Source: Diphasiastrum complanatum (taxonomy: Eukaryota > Streptophyta > Lycopodiopsida > Lycopodiales > Lycopodiaceae). Taken from it: DNA of 64,000 nucleotides. The notes under the pieces are model-generated. The model was not told the origin of the DNA. It saw only the letters and a program-made list of their open reading frames with translations, and made no database searches. A program made the position numbers and the translations under genes. Positions 1 to 12,493 of the stretch are shown one piece after another (position 1 is the stretch's first letter; the number at the start of each line of letters is the position of its first letter). The stretch lies in contig CM055092.1 of assembly GCA_029204225.1 (NCBI GenBank), positions 59,518,077-59,582,076 of the forward strand, in the 5' to 3' direction.

Positions 1-3000
1 TGCTGCCAAAGGAGGAGGACGTGGAGTGGGTGCTGCCACTGGAGGAGCAGCTGGAGGAGCCATTGTGGATGTGGGCACTGCGAGAGAAAACCTGGGCACA
101 GATGGTGGCCTGCCATGGAGACCTGGTGCTGCAGAAGTGGACGGCGATGGAGGAGCTGCAGGCTGTGAATGGCATCGGTGGCACTGGAGGAGTTGTGCGG
201 CGCACATATACCCCCTGAGGAGCTGGAGGAACTGTGGGCACCTCGTGCGGCTGCTCTGGCTGTGACTCTGTGTATGGCATGCTGGCAAGAGATGAAGGGG
301 GTGCCCTGACACTCGGCATCTGCTGGGCCTCTGAATTAAATGTGGCAATCAGGTCGTCCAGCTGGGCATCTGAATACAAATGCTCTGGGCTCTGGGCCTC
401 ATCCTGTGCACCATCCACTGAATCATCCTGTGTACCAACCACTGAATCATCCCGTGCCTCATCATGTGCACCCTGTAGACCCTGCATGGCCTCCCAATCT
501 GTGCAATCAAAGTCATCTGGTGCCTCCTCTGGTGTGTTGTCGTAGTAACGGCCATGACTCTATGCTGCACGCATCCAAACATCTGCGGGACCGGCATCTA
601 AACCACTCTGCCCTCTATCAAGAGCCTCCTCCATGTCGACATAGGTAGGTATGCCACTGGCCCCCCCCTCTGTGCCCTGCCTGTCTGCCGGTATAACCTG
701 CACCATGTGTCCCACCTCTGCCACGTGATGCACCTGTGACCCCTGCTCTAGGCGTGTGCCCGAAACCTGTATCATATGCCTCATCCCGCACTGATCTGGC
801 GAACACAACCCGAATGGGCTCATCCTCATTCTGATCATCCTCTGACACTGGCTCATCTACCTCGTACAATGGAGGCTCTCTCTGCTCAAGCCCAACCTCT
901 CTCTCTCTCATCTCGGCAAGCTCCCTCTCTCTCTCTGCCATCAACTGTGTGCCCAGGTCATCTACAGGCATGGGATGGGTGCTGTCCGTAGGCAAGTCGA
1001 CCTGGCACTCCAAATCTGATATCTTCGTCTGCAAGACCAAAATTGAGTGTGTCAGGAAAACAACTTGATCAAAAATTGAAACCTACATTTTAGTGAGACG
1101 TCAACCAACATGCAATGGGAGAATAGCTTTTCACCTACAATGCGCTCGTAATGATCGGCAGTCTCCTGGCGAGACGTGCGTTGGTGCTACAGAACACCAA
1201 CCGCTCCAACTGACTCACTGACAGCCTTATCCTTCTCCTCGTGTGAATGAGTGCCCATGTGCTCCAATTACGCTCACACACAGAGGCAGCGCAGTCCTGT
1301 GGTACGTGCAATGAAATGGTTCAGCACACGTGCACGGGTGGAACGTCAACGAACACAGCAAGGGAGGATGTGATGAGATGCATACCTGTGAAAGGACCCG
1401 CAGTGCAAGACGCTGTATGGATGGATAGGTGTTGCCGAACATGGTCCACCAGGCAATGGGGAGCTGCCTCCTCTTTGGATCCTGAGCAGCCGGGTGACCG
1501 AACGTGCCCATGCCGAAACGAAATGCAGCGAGCTCCTCCATGAGCCTGATAGGATCCAAACCTATGTGTGGACCCACCCTGTGAATGTACTAAAGCCAAT
1601 CGGCCTCGAGTTCCCTGTCTGCGATCTGTGTCGGAGAGAGGAAGAGGGGATGCAGCATGTGTGCAACGCTGTGGATACTCCTGTGGAAGTAGTTCCACCG
1701 CGTCTCCCATATGAACTTCAGCTTTGTCATCCTGCAATTGAGAGGCATGTGGTTTAGGGCATTACGAAAAAACGTAACATTGATAGAAAAACAAACTAGC
1801 AACCATTGAAAAGATAAAGAACAATTACAACACTGTACCGCTTACCTCTCTGGCTGCAAGATGGGCAGTTGCAGGAACTGTCGAATCTGGTCCATGAGCT
1901 CATACACCAATCCAAGTGTCGACACCTCGCTGTCAGCCATGCGGAGCACAATGTAGAGTGGTCGAAGCAGTCCTGACAATGTCTGTGCATCCCTCCAGAA
2001 CTGGTCTCCCCTCACCGTGGAAGAAAAGTGCTCCCCATCCTCAGTGCGCAGAAACGTACTGGCACACCATAGATCATTGGCAACCATCTATAGAAGTTGG
2101 GCCCTGCACCTGATCAAACGGTCGATGACCACCAAGTCGAATGCAAAGCGTGTGGGCGCTGGCTTACGGAGGTCCAGATGGCTGAACACCCGGAACATGG
2201 CAAGAACACACCTCTTTCTGGTGACAAAAGTCACCAGGAAGAGGGCCTCCCAAACGATGGCTCTAACCCAGGGAAGTGCTCCTATGTCCCCCATCAGAAG
2301 GTCTATGTCGTGCGCTGCACAGGGGGTATGAACAATATGAGGGAACTCGGCCTCTAGCAGTACACCCATCTGAATGCAATTCGTGGCATTGTCCGTCACC
2401 ACCGTGACGACATGCTGTGGGCCTATGGCTAGGATGGAAGACCTGATGACATCAAACATGAACTCTGCAGATATGACTCTCCCCCCCCTGCTGCAATCCA
2501 CTGCCCTCAAAAACTGTGTGCCCATACAGCTGGAGACCAGTATGTTGAGGATCGGCCTCCTCCTAACATCAGTCCAGCCATCAGACATGATTCTGCAACC
2601 GTAAGTGGCCCAGTGCCGACGTAGAGGCTCCATCTCTCTAGACAAGGACTCAACCCTATCCCTCAGCATGTGTGTGCGGACAACCTCTGAACTAGGGACT
2701 CTCCAGCTAGGGCTGACAGACTGTGCAAGGCGAAAGGCCCTTTTGAAGGGCTCAGAGTCAGTGATGGCAAAGGGTAGGTTCAACTCGTAAATCAGACTGG
2801 CCACGGCCTGTGTGGCCTCTCTGTCCATGTGCGGCTGATGCGTGCCGCGAATGGTCTACTGCACAAGGGATCTCCCTAGTGGGTGACGGGTGGTGGACCT
2901 CCAGCACGGTGCACCAACCGTGACGGGAATGGACGATGACGCGACAGGCTGGGCGCTGGTGGATGCATCGTCTGTAGACGTGGAATGGGGAGAGTGGGAT

Positions 3001-3413
3001 GCACTGGCAGGGATGGGTGCAGCAGCATAGGTGGGGTGCACTGGTGGAGGGGCAACATCTGGCATGGGGTACGAAAACTGCTGGCTGAGGAGGTCATCCG
3101 GATGGGAAGGGAAGGAAGAAGGGATCTCTTCCACATCCTCGAAGGCCCCAGCAGTAGCATCCTGGGGCTGCTCGGGTGGCGGAGAGTCCATGAGAAAGTC
3201 GTAGACTGGGGGAGTGCGAGCAGCAGTGGGTGGTGGTGGAACCGCAGTGGCAACTGGCGGACGCGATGGGACGGGATCCACTAGAATCTGAGCAGATGGG
3301 GGTGTGTGAGGCAGAACTGTCTGAGGGGGATGAGGGGCAAAGGGACTGGAGGAGGATGCACTCCCTCTCCTCGTGCGTGCCAACCAAGCAGGCAGCAACT
3401 TTGGGTCAGCCAC
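1..3413 (-). pseudogene. hAT-family transposase gene, decayed, runs off left edge
   Basis: Reading from 3413 leftwards: a Pro/Ser-rich N-terminal stretch (3413-2859), then a DUF659-type hAT core (2855-1846) with SDGWTD, VTDNATNC and PHIVHTPCAAHDIDL, then the hAT dimerisation region (WWTMFGNTYPSIQRLALRVL near 1440-1390, followed by CERNWSTWALIH near 1270-1230), then an acidic coiled tail (EPIRVVFARSV near 830-795) continuing open to base 1. Apparent introns with GT/AG ends lie at about 1297-1385 (89 bp), 1734-1845 and 1030-1143. The frame is broken by four in-frame TAG codons (2856-2858, 2088-2090, near 1594 and near 561). A likely frameshift lies at an 8-G run (minus strand) near 660-667. No BED zinc finger and no terminal inverted repeat were recognised. 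The family call is firm; the exon ends are inferred from splice consensus and frame continuity. Confidence 0.85.
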
Positions 3414-3439
3414 ATAAGGAGCGGTGCAAAACCCAACTC

Positions 3440-3715
3440 CATCTCCCTCTCCTCACACGTTCATTGTCTTGAAAGGATTGAGTAAGCTCTCTCATGAAGC
3501 TCTCCTTCAAATGTCTAGTAATAGGACAAGCATCCACAATCTCTCTTGAGACTCCAAAAATTTGAGCCATGACTTTTGTTAATCTACCAAAAAATCACCT
3601 TGTGTAGTACTTGCACTATCTTCATTTCTCCTACCTTCTTTTATGAATGTTCATATTATTTCATCATGATCCCACGTGCTAGGTGTCCTCTTCATCCTTT
3701 GAGCCAAATCATGTA
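3440..3715 (-). other. eroded coding-like segment upstream of the hAT frame
   Basis: The minus strand reads like broken protein (MKRTPSTWDHDEI near 3690, then in another frame REIVDACPITRHLKESFMRE near 3550-3490) with at least two frame changes and stops. It could be a degraded transposon N-terminus, for example a Myb/SANT-like element, or an upstream part of the hAT unit. I do not recognise the family. Confidence 0.3.
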
Positions 3716-6048
3716 TAATTGAGCTTTTTGCAACAATCTCTGACCAATACTACACATGTTCCTTAATGTGACAACAAAAATGCGCACTTCACAAAGATTT
3801 GAACCAAACACCACAGTCCTAGCATTAACAAGTTTTAGGTTTAGAACATTATATTTACAACCCTATATTGGAACCGTGCCTAATGGTAGAAACATCAACT
3901 TAACATAGAGGTTGTACATATTCAAACCTTATGATTCAGGCATTGACATCACTCGAAAATCCTTTTTGGTATTATCAACTCGTGGGATCATAGAGAATCA
4001 AACTTGAATGGGCAAGCCCAACTCAAGCGTGATACACCACGTGTGGGAAGATCATCGACTGAAAATGGAGGAGCCAAAAATACAATGCATGGATGAGAGC
4101 AATCTTGTCTATTTCACTAAGAACAGAGTCTTCAAACACAAATTGCTAGTATGTCCTCGAAGGGCATCAAGATGAGGACTAGTTATATTGCAAGTGGAAG
4201 AATGCACCAGTGATAGATGATTCGCACAATTTCGGTATATTAGATCTAGCATGGTGGGCAAGTTAGTGGATTCCATTTTTAAAACCATAAATTGTTGACT
4301 GAGTCGGTGGAATTTCTGTTGTGTTTAGCAATGCTTCTCAACTGCTCAGTTTATTGATTGATTAAGGTCATGGAAATCACAAACATAGCCAATACACTTC
4401 AAACAAGTTAGGTAGTAACATGCAAATCTCAAATCAGCCTGTATGATGTTGCAATTACAAATTTGGTGAATGTGTCATTGTCGAGCATAAATGGTATGCT
4501 TTTGTGCATGGGAAACAAATAAGAACTAGCCCTAGTGTGGAGGCTCTTATTGACAAAGGCAACTCTAGAACCGATACGACTCACAGTCACTCCTTGACTG
4601 GTAGAGTAGTATTAGGCACAATTGGAGGCACACCAATGATTCATCAAACCAACCCATCTAGTGATCAAATCACTTCTCGAAGACGAAGAATTCCAACAAT
4701 GATTGTGAATGTGGATTTAAAGCACTTTTTGTTCCAATGAATGTTTTGTGAAGTGCATCACAAGACAAAAACAACTACATGCATGTCGATACAAACTAAA
4801 AACATGTTCAAAATTATGACATGTATTTTACAAAGTACAAAATACCTGAGTAGAGAAGCTAGCCCAAAGAGCTTGGACTCTTCCAAGCTCATCAGCAAGA
4901 ACGCCTGAAAATGAATGTCCAAAATCTACAATTGACACAAATATCTATGCTTAGTGAAATTGATATCAACAATCAATTTATACATTGATCTAATCATTCC
5001 ACCTACGTAAGGCATGTTCAAGTTTCATGACATGAGCAAGTAAAATGAGAAACAATGTAAGACAAGTATGCTAACTACTAAATTAATTGCAAAACAACTA
5101 CTCATAAGAATGCTTGCACAAGCATGCTAGAGTCAAAATATTTACCATAGACAAAGCCATGCTCAGTTATGCCTACTACATAGCACTCAGGCAGTATACG
5201 AACATTTAATTTTTTTCCCAACAGGCCATTCAAAGAGGTGGGTATAAATATCATGTGTATTCAAAATTTCAAATTTCATTGCATCATATGCATATTTGTC
5301 ATAGGCTAAGATGCTAGAGGATGTCAAAGAGAACATTAGGGGAGGCTTGTAGAGAAGGAACCAGATGCCAAAACGAGGACTAGTGAGAGAGGAAGAGCTT
5401 GAAGGAAAGCATGGACTAGAGAGTACAAACTATACATGGGAAGAGGCAACAACTCTATGAAGACTAATGAAGGATGGGAGAGGAGGCAAACTATATCTCT
5501 CCAGTAAAGTTTTGATAACATTGACAAACTCAAGTTAACCCTGCTTGCGTGTTGAACAGCTCATAGAAAGACAAAGTTAATAAGCATGCATAGACTTGGT
5601 GAGAGAAATTTGAGAGGATTAAGTAGGACAAAAAAAGATTTCTTAGGTAGGACAAAAAAAGATCTCTAATTGATATAGGAATCTATGATTTTTATGGTTT
5701 TCTCAAGTCTCTTTAAGCTATTTCCATCCCTTTTGGATCAAGAACCTTTACTGTCACTGTCCATTAGAGAACCCAAGTATCACTTGGAAAAAAGCGAGCA
5801 CACTCCAAACAATAGTTGCAGACAAACTTCTTTCAAAATTTCATACTAGAAACCCAATTTCGACTCCAAATATTCTAGGTATTTGGAGCTCAAATCTAGA
5901 TACATGGTTCACCTATTTATTTTGGAAAATTCAACTTAAGGCCTTCAACAACAAAAAAAATTTGGCTTTTTCTAATTCTCATTACCCAAAACAAACAAAA
6001 AGAGTTATTAGAAGACATCTTTGCATTCTTGTAAATTGAGCAGGACAC
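3716..6048. other. AT-rich interval, no recognisable gene
   Basis: No long open frame or known motif stands out. The best open frame is 4504-4740 (+), with a segment reading GRVVLGTIGGTPMIHQ and an RRRR stretch. Its composition looks protein-like but I cannot assign a family. The rest looks like old, diverged repeat DNA. Confidence 0.4.
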
Positions 6049-6190
6049 TTGGGATGATTTACTACCACAGGTCGAATTTCCTGACAAGAATTCTTTTAGT
6101 GCCTCTATTCAACACACTCCATTCTTTCTAGTATATGGTCAACACCCTCAAAACCCAATAGTATTACAAAACTTGCTCTCCCACATGACA
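6049..6190 (+). pseudogene. Ty3/gypsy integrase fragment
   Basis: A short frame reads DTWDDLLPQVEF and then SIQHTPFFLVYGQHPQNP, the conserved stretch of plant gypsy polyproteins between the integrase core and the chromodomain. It is followed by stops, and no flanking LTR is visible. A second, longer decayed gypsy integrase fragment lies at 57650-58370, but no relationship between the two was tested. Confidence 0.65.
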
Positions 6191-6587
6191 TTAAGGTAGA
6201 AGTTGTCCAAATGATCTTGTAGAGTATTGGCATTTTATTGGGGTCTATTGATTAAATGTGTAGACCTAATTTACTATTTTTTAACCCCTTTATTTGGATA
6301 GGACTACTTTCAGTGGATAAGCTTGAAACCTTCTAGATTTATGCCACATTAGTATCAATAGAGGCAAAGGGTCTCCCATTTCTTAGATCATGCGCTTCTT
6401 GTAGGGGAGTTACATATTTCTGGAGACCTTAGCTAGAAATCTGCTTGAGCTATCGACAGCTACTAATATTCATTCAATTTTTGTACTATGGTATGTGATT
6501 GCTTTGTGAATGCTTTATGTTGCCTTATGTTTTCATTGTTGCTATGGTATGTGATTGTGTTTGTAAATAAGAGCACTTTCCTATCGT
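6191..6587. other. short AT-rich interval without recognised content
   Basis: Two related segments (tgctatggtatgtgattg and ctatggtatgtgattgc near 6490 and 6540) form a loose direct repeat. Nothing else could be assigned. Confidence 0.3.
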
Positions 6588-7330
6588 TTGAATTTTTTTT
6601 TCACACCATCGTCATCCACCATTCTTGACGAACACCGCGACCATTGCACCCCCCACGGTACGATACCGAGTGCCGCTCTCTTCATCAGTCAGAAACCTAT
6701 TCACGTATCCATGCTCCACATCTGCTTCGATCTTCCCGACGCTCCTACCATCGTGTTCTCCGTTGTAAGAAACGTTCCTATGATGATTCTAAAGGGAAAC
6801 ATCTTATTGACCTTCTTTTCAGTGCTCCGCATTTGGACTAATTATGCTGCTAGCTTGTATACCGTCCCTACCGACTCATCTATCTCCATATCTCCACGAC
6901 CATTTGAGTTCTCCTTCTTCACATCTGACATGGTACTTTTTGCAGCCATTAAGAAGATGAAGTCTCACAAGGCCAGAGATATTGAAGACCTTGAGTCTGA
7001 ACTTCTTTCCCATGCCTTTGACTTACTCGCTCCCACCATAGCCACCCTTCTTAATTCTGCAATTGCTTCTGATTTCCCATTATCTTGGTGCACTAACATC
7101 ATCCACCCCATCCATAAGAATGGTGACCCCATGATTCCGAGTAACTACCGCACCATAATGATTGGGCATGTCCTGGTGAAGCTATATGGTACTATACTTC
7201 AGTCTGTCGTGAGCTCAGAGGCAGAGACTAGGGGCAGGTTTCCGAGCCCATTATTCTACGACAGATCACATCTTCACATTGTGGGCCATGATTGAGGAGG
7301 CTAAGCACAGGAGAGAGAGGGTTTACCTCT
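6588..7330 (+). mobile_element. LINE-a: fragment of L1-like LINE ORF2 (start of reverse transcriptase)
   Basis: The frame 6588-7295 carries the region between endonuclease and RT and the start of the RT fingers: [40 protein letters not shown] and SNYRTIMIG, the last being the L1-type RT opening (NYRPI equivalent). The same sequence recurs on the minus strand at 35500-36066. The copy ends just after a segment meaning 'EEAKHRRERVY' at a T run (7330), before the palm domain, so both ends are missing. Upstream of 6588 the frame is not continuous. Confidence 0.75.
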
Positions 7331-7344
7331 TTTTTTTTTTTTTT

Positions 7345-7990
7345 TACAAGAGGACGAGTAATGATGGGCAAGTAATTATAGTGGGTGAGCAATGATGGGC
7401 GAGTAAAATACAGTGGGGGAGTAATGAAGACGAGTAATCACAGTGGGCGAGTAATGGTGGCGAGTTATACTAGGCGCGAGTAATAGCTCTGATGGCAAGT
7501 AATAAATTATAACTCGCTGAGCTCTCAGAAGATAGATCAGTATGTGTGCAGGCCTCAATTCTAATGGCGAGTAAAGATAGCGAACAAAAAATGAAAAAAC
7601 TCTAATGGCGAGTTATAAATCCCTGATGGCGAGTTATAACTGGCAAGAAATAAAAAGGGCGACAATAAAAAAAATGGCGGGAAAATTTAAAATGACGAGT
7701 AATAGCTCTGAACGCGAGTAATAAATTATAACTCACCGATCACCAAGAAGATTCCTCTGAGCTTGCTGATCACTCTGCTCTGATGGCGGATAAAATTGAT
7801 GAGATAAAAGTCGAAAAAATGGTCTGGCGAGTAAAAGGTGGATGGGCGAGTAAAAGTACTGATGGCGAGTTATAACTTATAACTCACCGAGCTCACAGAA
7901 CAATGTCTGGAGCTTGCCTAGCTCTCTGGAGAAGTGGCGAGTAAAGAGGAGAAGGAAAAAGTGAAAAAAAAAAGCCTGTAGGCGAGTAAT
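7345..7990 (-). repeat. degenerate GGCGAGTAAT / ATTACTCGCC repeat field in a retrotransposon leader
   Basis: The six bases gcgagt occur 13 times in about 650 bp, with acgagt three more times, mostly in the context ggcgagtaat, ggcgagttataa or ggcgagtaaa. Spacing is irregular and longer units are partly repeated, for example the block around 'taataaattataactcgc' near 7500 and again near 7720. On the minus strand the motif is ATTACTCGCC. The field lies directly downstream (minus sense) of a tRNA-Asp-type primer binding site at 8066-8082, so it occupies the 5' leader of that element. Confidence 0.75.
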
Positions 7991-8065
7991 AAACCTGTCA
8001 AAAAGAGAGAAAATAATAGAAAAGTGCAAATAGAAAACCACTCCTAAGACTGTTTAGCACCGTCT

Positions 8066-8082
8066 CCCCGGCAACGGCACCA
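8066..8082 (-). promoter_or_regulatory. primer binding site, tRNA-Asp type
   Basis: The plus strand reads ccccggcaacggcacca. This is the 3' end of plant tRNA-Asp including CCA, with one mismatch (gcacca for gcgcca). The element therefore lies on the minus strand: TGGTGCCGTTGCCGGGG follows its 5' LTR, which ends at 8089 with a short A/T spacer. This primer type is typical of plant Ty3/gypsy Tat/Athila/Ogre-like elements. Confidence 0.8.
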
Positions 8083-8088
8083 AAAAAA

Positions 8089-8460
8089 TGTTGGACCCTT
8101 TCCATGTCTCCCTAATCGGTCGCATCTAGAGGGCAAAGAAGGGGTTCTGTCGTGTAGTATCGGGCTTCGATCCAATAGGGAGAGGGCTAAGCGACGAAAT
8201 AGGAGAGGGGATCTAGGCTTGCTAAGGTTGTCAGTCTTAGCTTCGGATTGGATCGTGGAATAGCCTAGATTGGTGTGGCATTCATCTCGGATGCTATTTC
8301 TCTCTTTGGTCTTTTCTCGGTTTCATTTATCTGTGCTTATCTAGGCGTTCTTGGCTCTAGATCTTCTCCTCAAGAGGTTGGTCTTCTCAAGGGAGGTGAA
8401 CAGTGAAAGAAATCCTACCTATGGATCTGAGTGATCACTCCATGGTTTTCTTAGTGAAAA

Positions 8461-8556
<96 letters not shown>

Positions 8557-8822
8557 AAAGAGAAACGGATAGAGTTTTATTACAAAGAGTGGAACTAGAT
8601 CAAATACAAGGGAAATGGCTCCCTCTTATAGATTTGAGAGGTCAGCCCCATTCACTCTGATTGGCTGTTGAAGTTCCATCAGGATCACTATGTTGACCGT
8701 CAAGATCACTTTGTGTTTCTTGAGGTCAAGATGTGTTTCCCAACTTAAGAACTTTAAAAAAGCTAAGTTTAAAATACTTTACTGAATAATTGTGCTCCAT
8801 GGCACTTATTAGCCTAAGGCCC
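8089..8822 (-). repeat. LTR (main part) of the tRNA-Asp-primed retrotransposon, split by another insertion
   Basis: The sequence begins tgttggaccc at the primer site and continues to 8822, where the gypsy element 8823-14661 interrupts it. The remainder probably resumes at 14667 and ends around 14675-14684 (actcaca). It contains the long GA microsatellite at 8466-8553. No coding frame belongs to it. The boundary at the primer site is good; the far end is inferred, and no second LTR copy is in the window. Confidence 0.6.
8466..8553. repeat. (GA)n microsatellite, about 44 units
   Basis: Uninterrupted GA dinucleotides inside the retrotransposon LTR. Confidence 0.97.
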
Positions 8823-9243
8823 AGTTACGAATAGAGCCACAGCTAATCTAGAGCTAAGCTATGAAAGCATCACATAAGCAAGACTTAAGCTATGAAAGCA
8901 GCACATAAGCAAGACTTAACCCTAGAAAGCAGGAAAGAGAGAGATCAATATCATCAGCTGAATAACAAATGACACAACTTCCCTACTTATAGCCAACAGG
9001 AAGCCCTAAAAGGAAGCTTCCGGTGGCTAGGGCCCAACTGGGAGGGAAAATAGTGCACCCTCCAAGAAGGCCCCCACTCTCCTGTAATATGTCCAAATGG
9101 CCTAATAATGAATAATAAGGCCAAAGGCCAACCATATAGTCTATGTGTTACTAATGAATAAAAAAGGGCCCAAGGCCTGCTTATGCATAAAGTAAAGTAA
9201 ATGTAAATGGACGCGGCGAATGTAATGAGCCGAGTCCATAACT
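8823..9243 (-). repeat. 3' LTR of the gypsy element
   Basis: 421 bp. In element sense it starts AGTTATGGACTC and ends TTCGTAACT, with matching inverted ends AGTTA/TAACT instead of the usual TG/CA. It pairs with 14219-14661. Confidence 0.93.
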
Positions 9244-9347
9244 CTCACTGGCACAAAAGAAAAAGACCCAACTGCCGAAAAGAAACTGGATCAAGTAGCA
9301 GCAAGCCCTGGTGCATCAACAGCTAGAACAACATCTGATGTAGAGGA

Positions 9348-10985
9348 CTAAACAAGTGCAGCAAGAGCACAAGCCTGATCCGCAAAAGATGGTGTATGAT
9401 AAAAGACATCAATAGGCTCCCATGTGGCCTCCTCAATAGGACGACCATCCCACTGGACCAAAAACTGAATCTGTCGGCGGCATCGACTATGGTATAGACG
9501 AACTTGTAATATAGCAGCAGGTAAAAATGGAAATAACTCTGGAGCAGTAGGAAACTCAGCATCACAAGGAGCGTCACCCTCAATAGCAGCACGTAATAAA
9601 CTGACATGGAATACATCACAGGCGCGTGTGGAAGCAGGAAGTTGTAAGCGATATGTAACTGGACTAAGAACCTCCAAAATGCGATAAGGCCCATAATAAC
9701 GTCGTGCAAGCTTCTCAGTAGAAGCATGGCCCTAGACAAAATGATGACGTGCAAACCGTAGGCGTAGATAAACCATATCTCCAAGCTGAAACTCAACATG
9801 GCGGCGGTGACGATCAACTGAGGTCTGATAAAGCTGCTGAACATGCTGTAAATGAGAACTGGCCCGGGTAATAAGCTCTCGAGCACCTGATAGAAAAGAT
9901 GCAAGTGTGACAGGTGTATCCTCAGGAGGGAGAGGAATGCCAAGTAAAAGAGGTGCATAGCCATGAGATAATAAAAATGGTGAGACACCTGTGCTGGTAC
10001 TAACAGAGCTATTATAGCTATACTCTGCTAAATATAAATGCTGATCCCAATCCTTCCCTGAAGGAGTAACAAAATGGCGTAAATAATCCTCAAGGATCCT
10101 GTTAAGGACCTCAGACTGCCCATCAGAAGTAGGATGATAAGCAGAACCCATAAAAAGCTCTAAATCCAATATACGCATAAGCTCTATCCAGAATATAGAT
10201 GTCAACTTACTATCCCGCTCAGAAAGGATAGTATGAGGAAATCCATGCAGGCGAAAAATCTCTCATAGGAACAAACGTGCACACTGCTCTGCTGTGATAG
10301 TACTGCGAACTGGTATAAAATGTGCATGTTTCAAGAACCTGTCAACTACCACCATACATGAATCGTGACCACGTTGGGTATGGGGAAGGCCAAGGATAAA
10401 GTCCATAGACATATCAGTCCACTGGCGATGAGGAATAGGCCAACTCTGGAGCAAACCAGCAGATTTAGCATGGAAGTACTTATTACGAAGACAAAAAGGG
10501 CAGGTACGAATAAGTACAGCAAGCTCAGATCGAAGAGAGGGCCAATAGAAATGGTCTTTGAGACGAGCATAAGACTTCTGAAAACCAAAGTGACCCCCAA
10601 CAGGAGAGGAATGAGCATCCGACAACAATTGGGAACGGATACCCAAGGAACTAGGAATACAAAGAGAATCATAACGATTAAGACGGTTGTCAACAATGGA
10701 GTAAACTTGATGAGGACGGGACGAAACAGGTGGGGCAGAACTATAAACATCACGAAAATCAGAACATGTAAGGTATGCTGCAGGTAGATCATCAAACCAT
10801 GGAAGAATAGCAGAAACGAGTGTATTCAACAAAGCTGGAAGATGAGATAATGCATCAGCAGCAGTGTTAGCACGACCAGGACGATATAATATGGAAAAAT
10901 TAAAAGACTGTAAAAACTGCAACCAACGAAATTGACGATCACTAAGGTCACGTTGAGAGGAACTGGACGACGAAGGTGAGTGGCT
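9348..10985 (-). pseudogene. gypsy integrase and chromodomain region (decayed)
   Basis: 10922-10263 begins just after the lost RNase H core (LYRPGRANTAADALSHLP is its tail). It carries the integrase HHCC zinc motif (HSSPVGGHFGF to CPFCLRNK) and the start of the core (WTDMSMDFILGLP). The core resumes at 10205 (SAYHPTSDGQSEVLNRILED). 9677-9348 ends with a chromodomain-like stretch (IQFLVQWDGRPIEEATWEP), the chromovirus hallmark. The frame is cut by TGA near 10262 and TAG near 9732, most simply from CGA and CAG. The role of such domains is insertion of element cDNA into chromatin. Confidence 0.9.
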
Positions 10986-12493
10986 AACCCAAGGAACATA
11001 CGAACATGATGAATATCAGTTGGTATAGGCCAATCCTGGATGGCTTGAACCTTATGAGGGTCCAGACGAATGTGTCCATTACAAACAAAAAAACCAAGAA
11101 ACTCGATCTCAGAAACAGCAAAAGAACATTTAGACAAATTAGCAAATCACTTATGTACAAGTAACTGAAATACAGAGGAAGGATGGAAAACATGCTCAAC
11201 AAGAGACTGACTAAAAATAAGAATATCACCAAAATAGACCAAGACACAATGACCAAGAAGCGGACGCATGACGTTATTCATCAAATTCTGGAACGTAGGA
11301 GGGCCATTAGTAACACCAAAAGGAAGCACACGAAATTCATATAAACCAAGATGAGTACGAAAAGCAGTCTTATGTTCGTCAAAAGGGTGCATCCTGATTT
11401 GGTAATATCCAGAACGAAGGTCTATCTTGGAAAAGACTTTAGAGGTACCGAGCTGGTCAAAGAGGTCATCCATGTGTGGAATAGGGTACTGATTACGAAT
11501 AGTCAACTTATTTAAAGCACGGTAATCAATACAAAGGCGTTTGGTACCATCTTTCTTACTAACAAGGAGAACAGGGGCACCAAAAGGGCTGTGACTAGGA
11601 ACAATGAGACCCTGATCTAACAAGGCAATAATATGGAGCTCAAGCTCATCACGCTCAGATCGAGACATACGATAAGGGGGACGGGAAGGAGGAGCAGAAC
11701 CAAGACGCAAGTCAATATGATGGTTCACGTCACGTAATGGTGGTAGCGTCGTAGGTTCTGAAAAGACAAAAGCATACTGATGTAATAAGTCAGAGATCAC
11801 CTGAGGAACAGCTGCTGGAGTAGAAACTGGAGGAACTGGTACTGCCCGCTGAACACATAATAAGGCTGCACAATGAGCCTTCGGCAGGCTGCGAATAAAC
11901 TGCTTCCCAGTAATCAATTGGAAGTCTCCCTGAGAATCAATGCCAACAAGTGAGTGTGTAACTGCATCATGTACAAATGTCAATGTCTGTTGTGTCAAGT
12001 CCAGTGTAAAGGCTCCAAGAGATGCAAACCAATCAGCACCAAGGATAAGATCATAACGCTCCATAGGAATAATGTAAAGATCTGCCTGTCCAGAAAAATC
12101 TCCAATGCGGTATGGTAAACGCTGAAACATCTGAGAACTAGGAAAAGAATGGGAACTGGCAACCTCAACTGTGAGAGGCTGTGAAGCAGGAACAGGCGAA
12201 GCACGGATCCGACTAGTGATATAACTGCCAATAAAAGAATGAGTGCTGCCAGTATCAACTAAAGCAATAGACTCACGACCTGTAATACGTACACGTAACC
12301 GAATGGAACGAGGATCAGGACGCCCTGTCCAAGTAGCATAGGCAAGTTGAGCATGGCAAGTAGCAGCAAGTAAATTAGTGGAAGGCTCAGAGGATAGGTC
12401 AGGCTCATCAGAAATATGAATGTAGATATTGGAATCATCTGGAGTAGTGCCCTCATGGTAAAAAACAGCAGTAGTAGTAGGGAGAGGCTGACG
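10985..12493 (-). pseudogene. gypsy protease and reverse transcriptase region (decayed)
   Basis: The aspartic protease site ([11 protein letters not shown]) is encoded at about 12235-12270. RT motifs follow: [50 protein letters not shown] and [20 protein letters not shown]. The catalytic box at 11222-11239 reads VYFGDI where active elements have Y-x-D-D, so the first catalytic Asp is Gly. A TGA at about 11148 splits HK from FANLSKC. After MFLGLA the text shifts straight to the RNase H end, so most of RNase H is deleted near 10950-11000. Confidence 0.92.

Noticed and set aside
8403-8660. Open frame of alternating Arg-Glu
   Set aside because: Translation of the GA microsatellite; no support as a gene.
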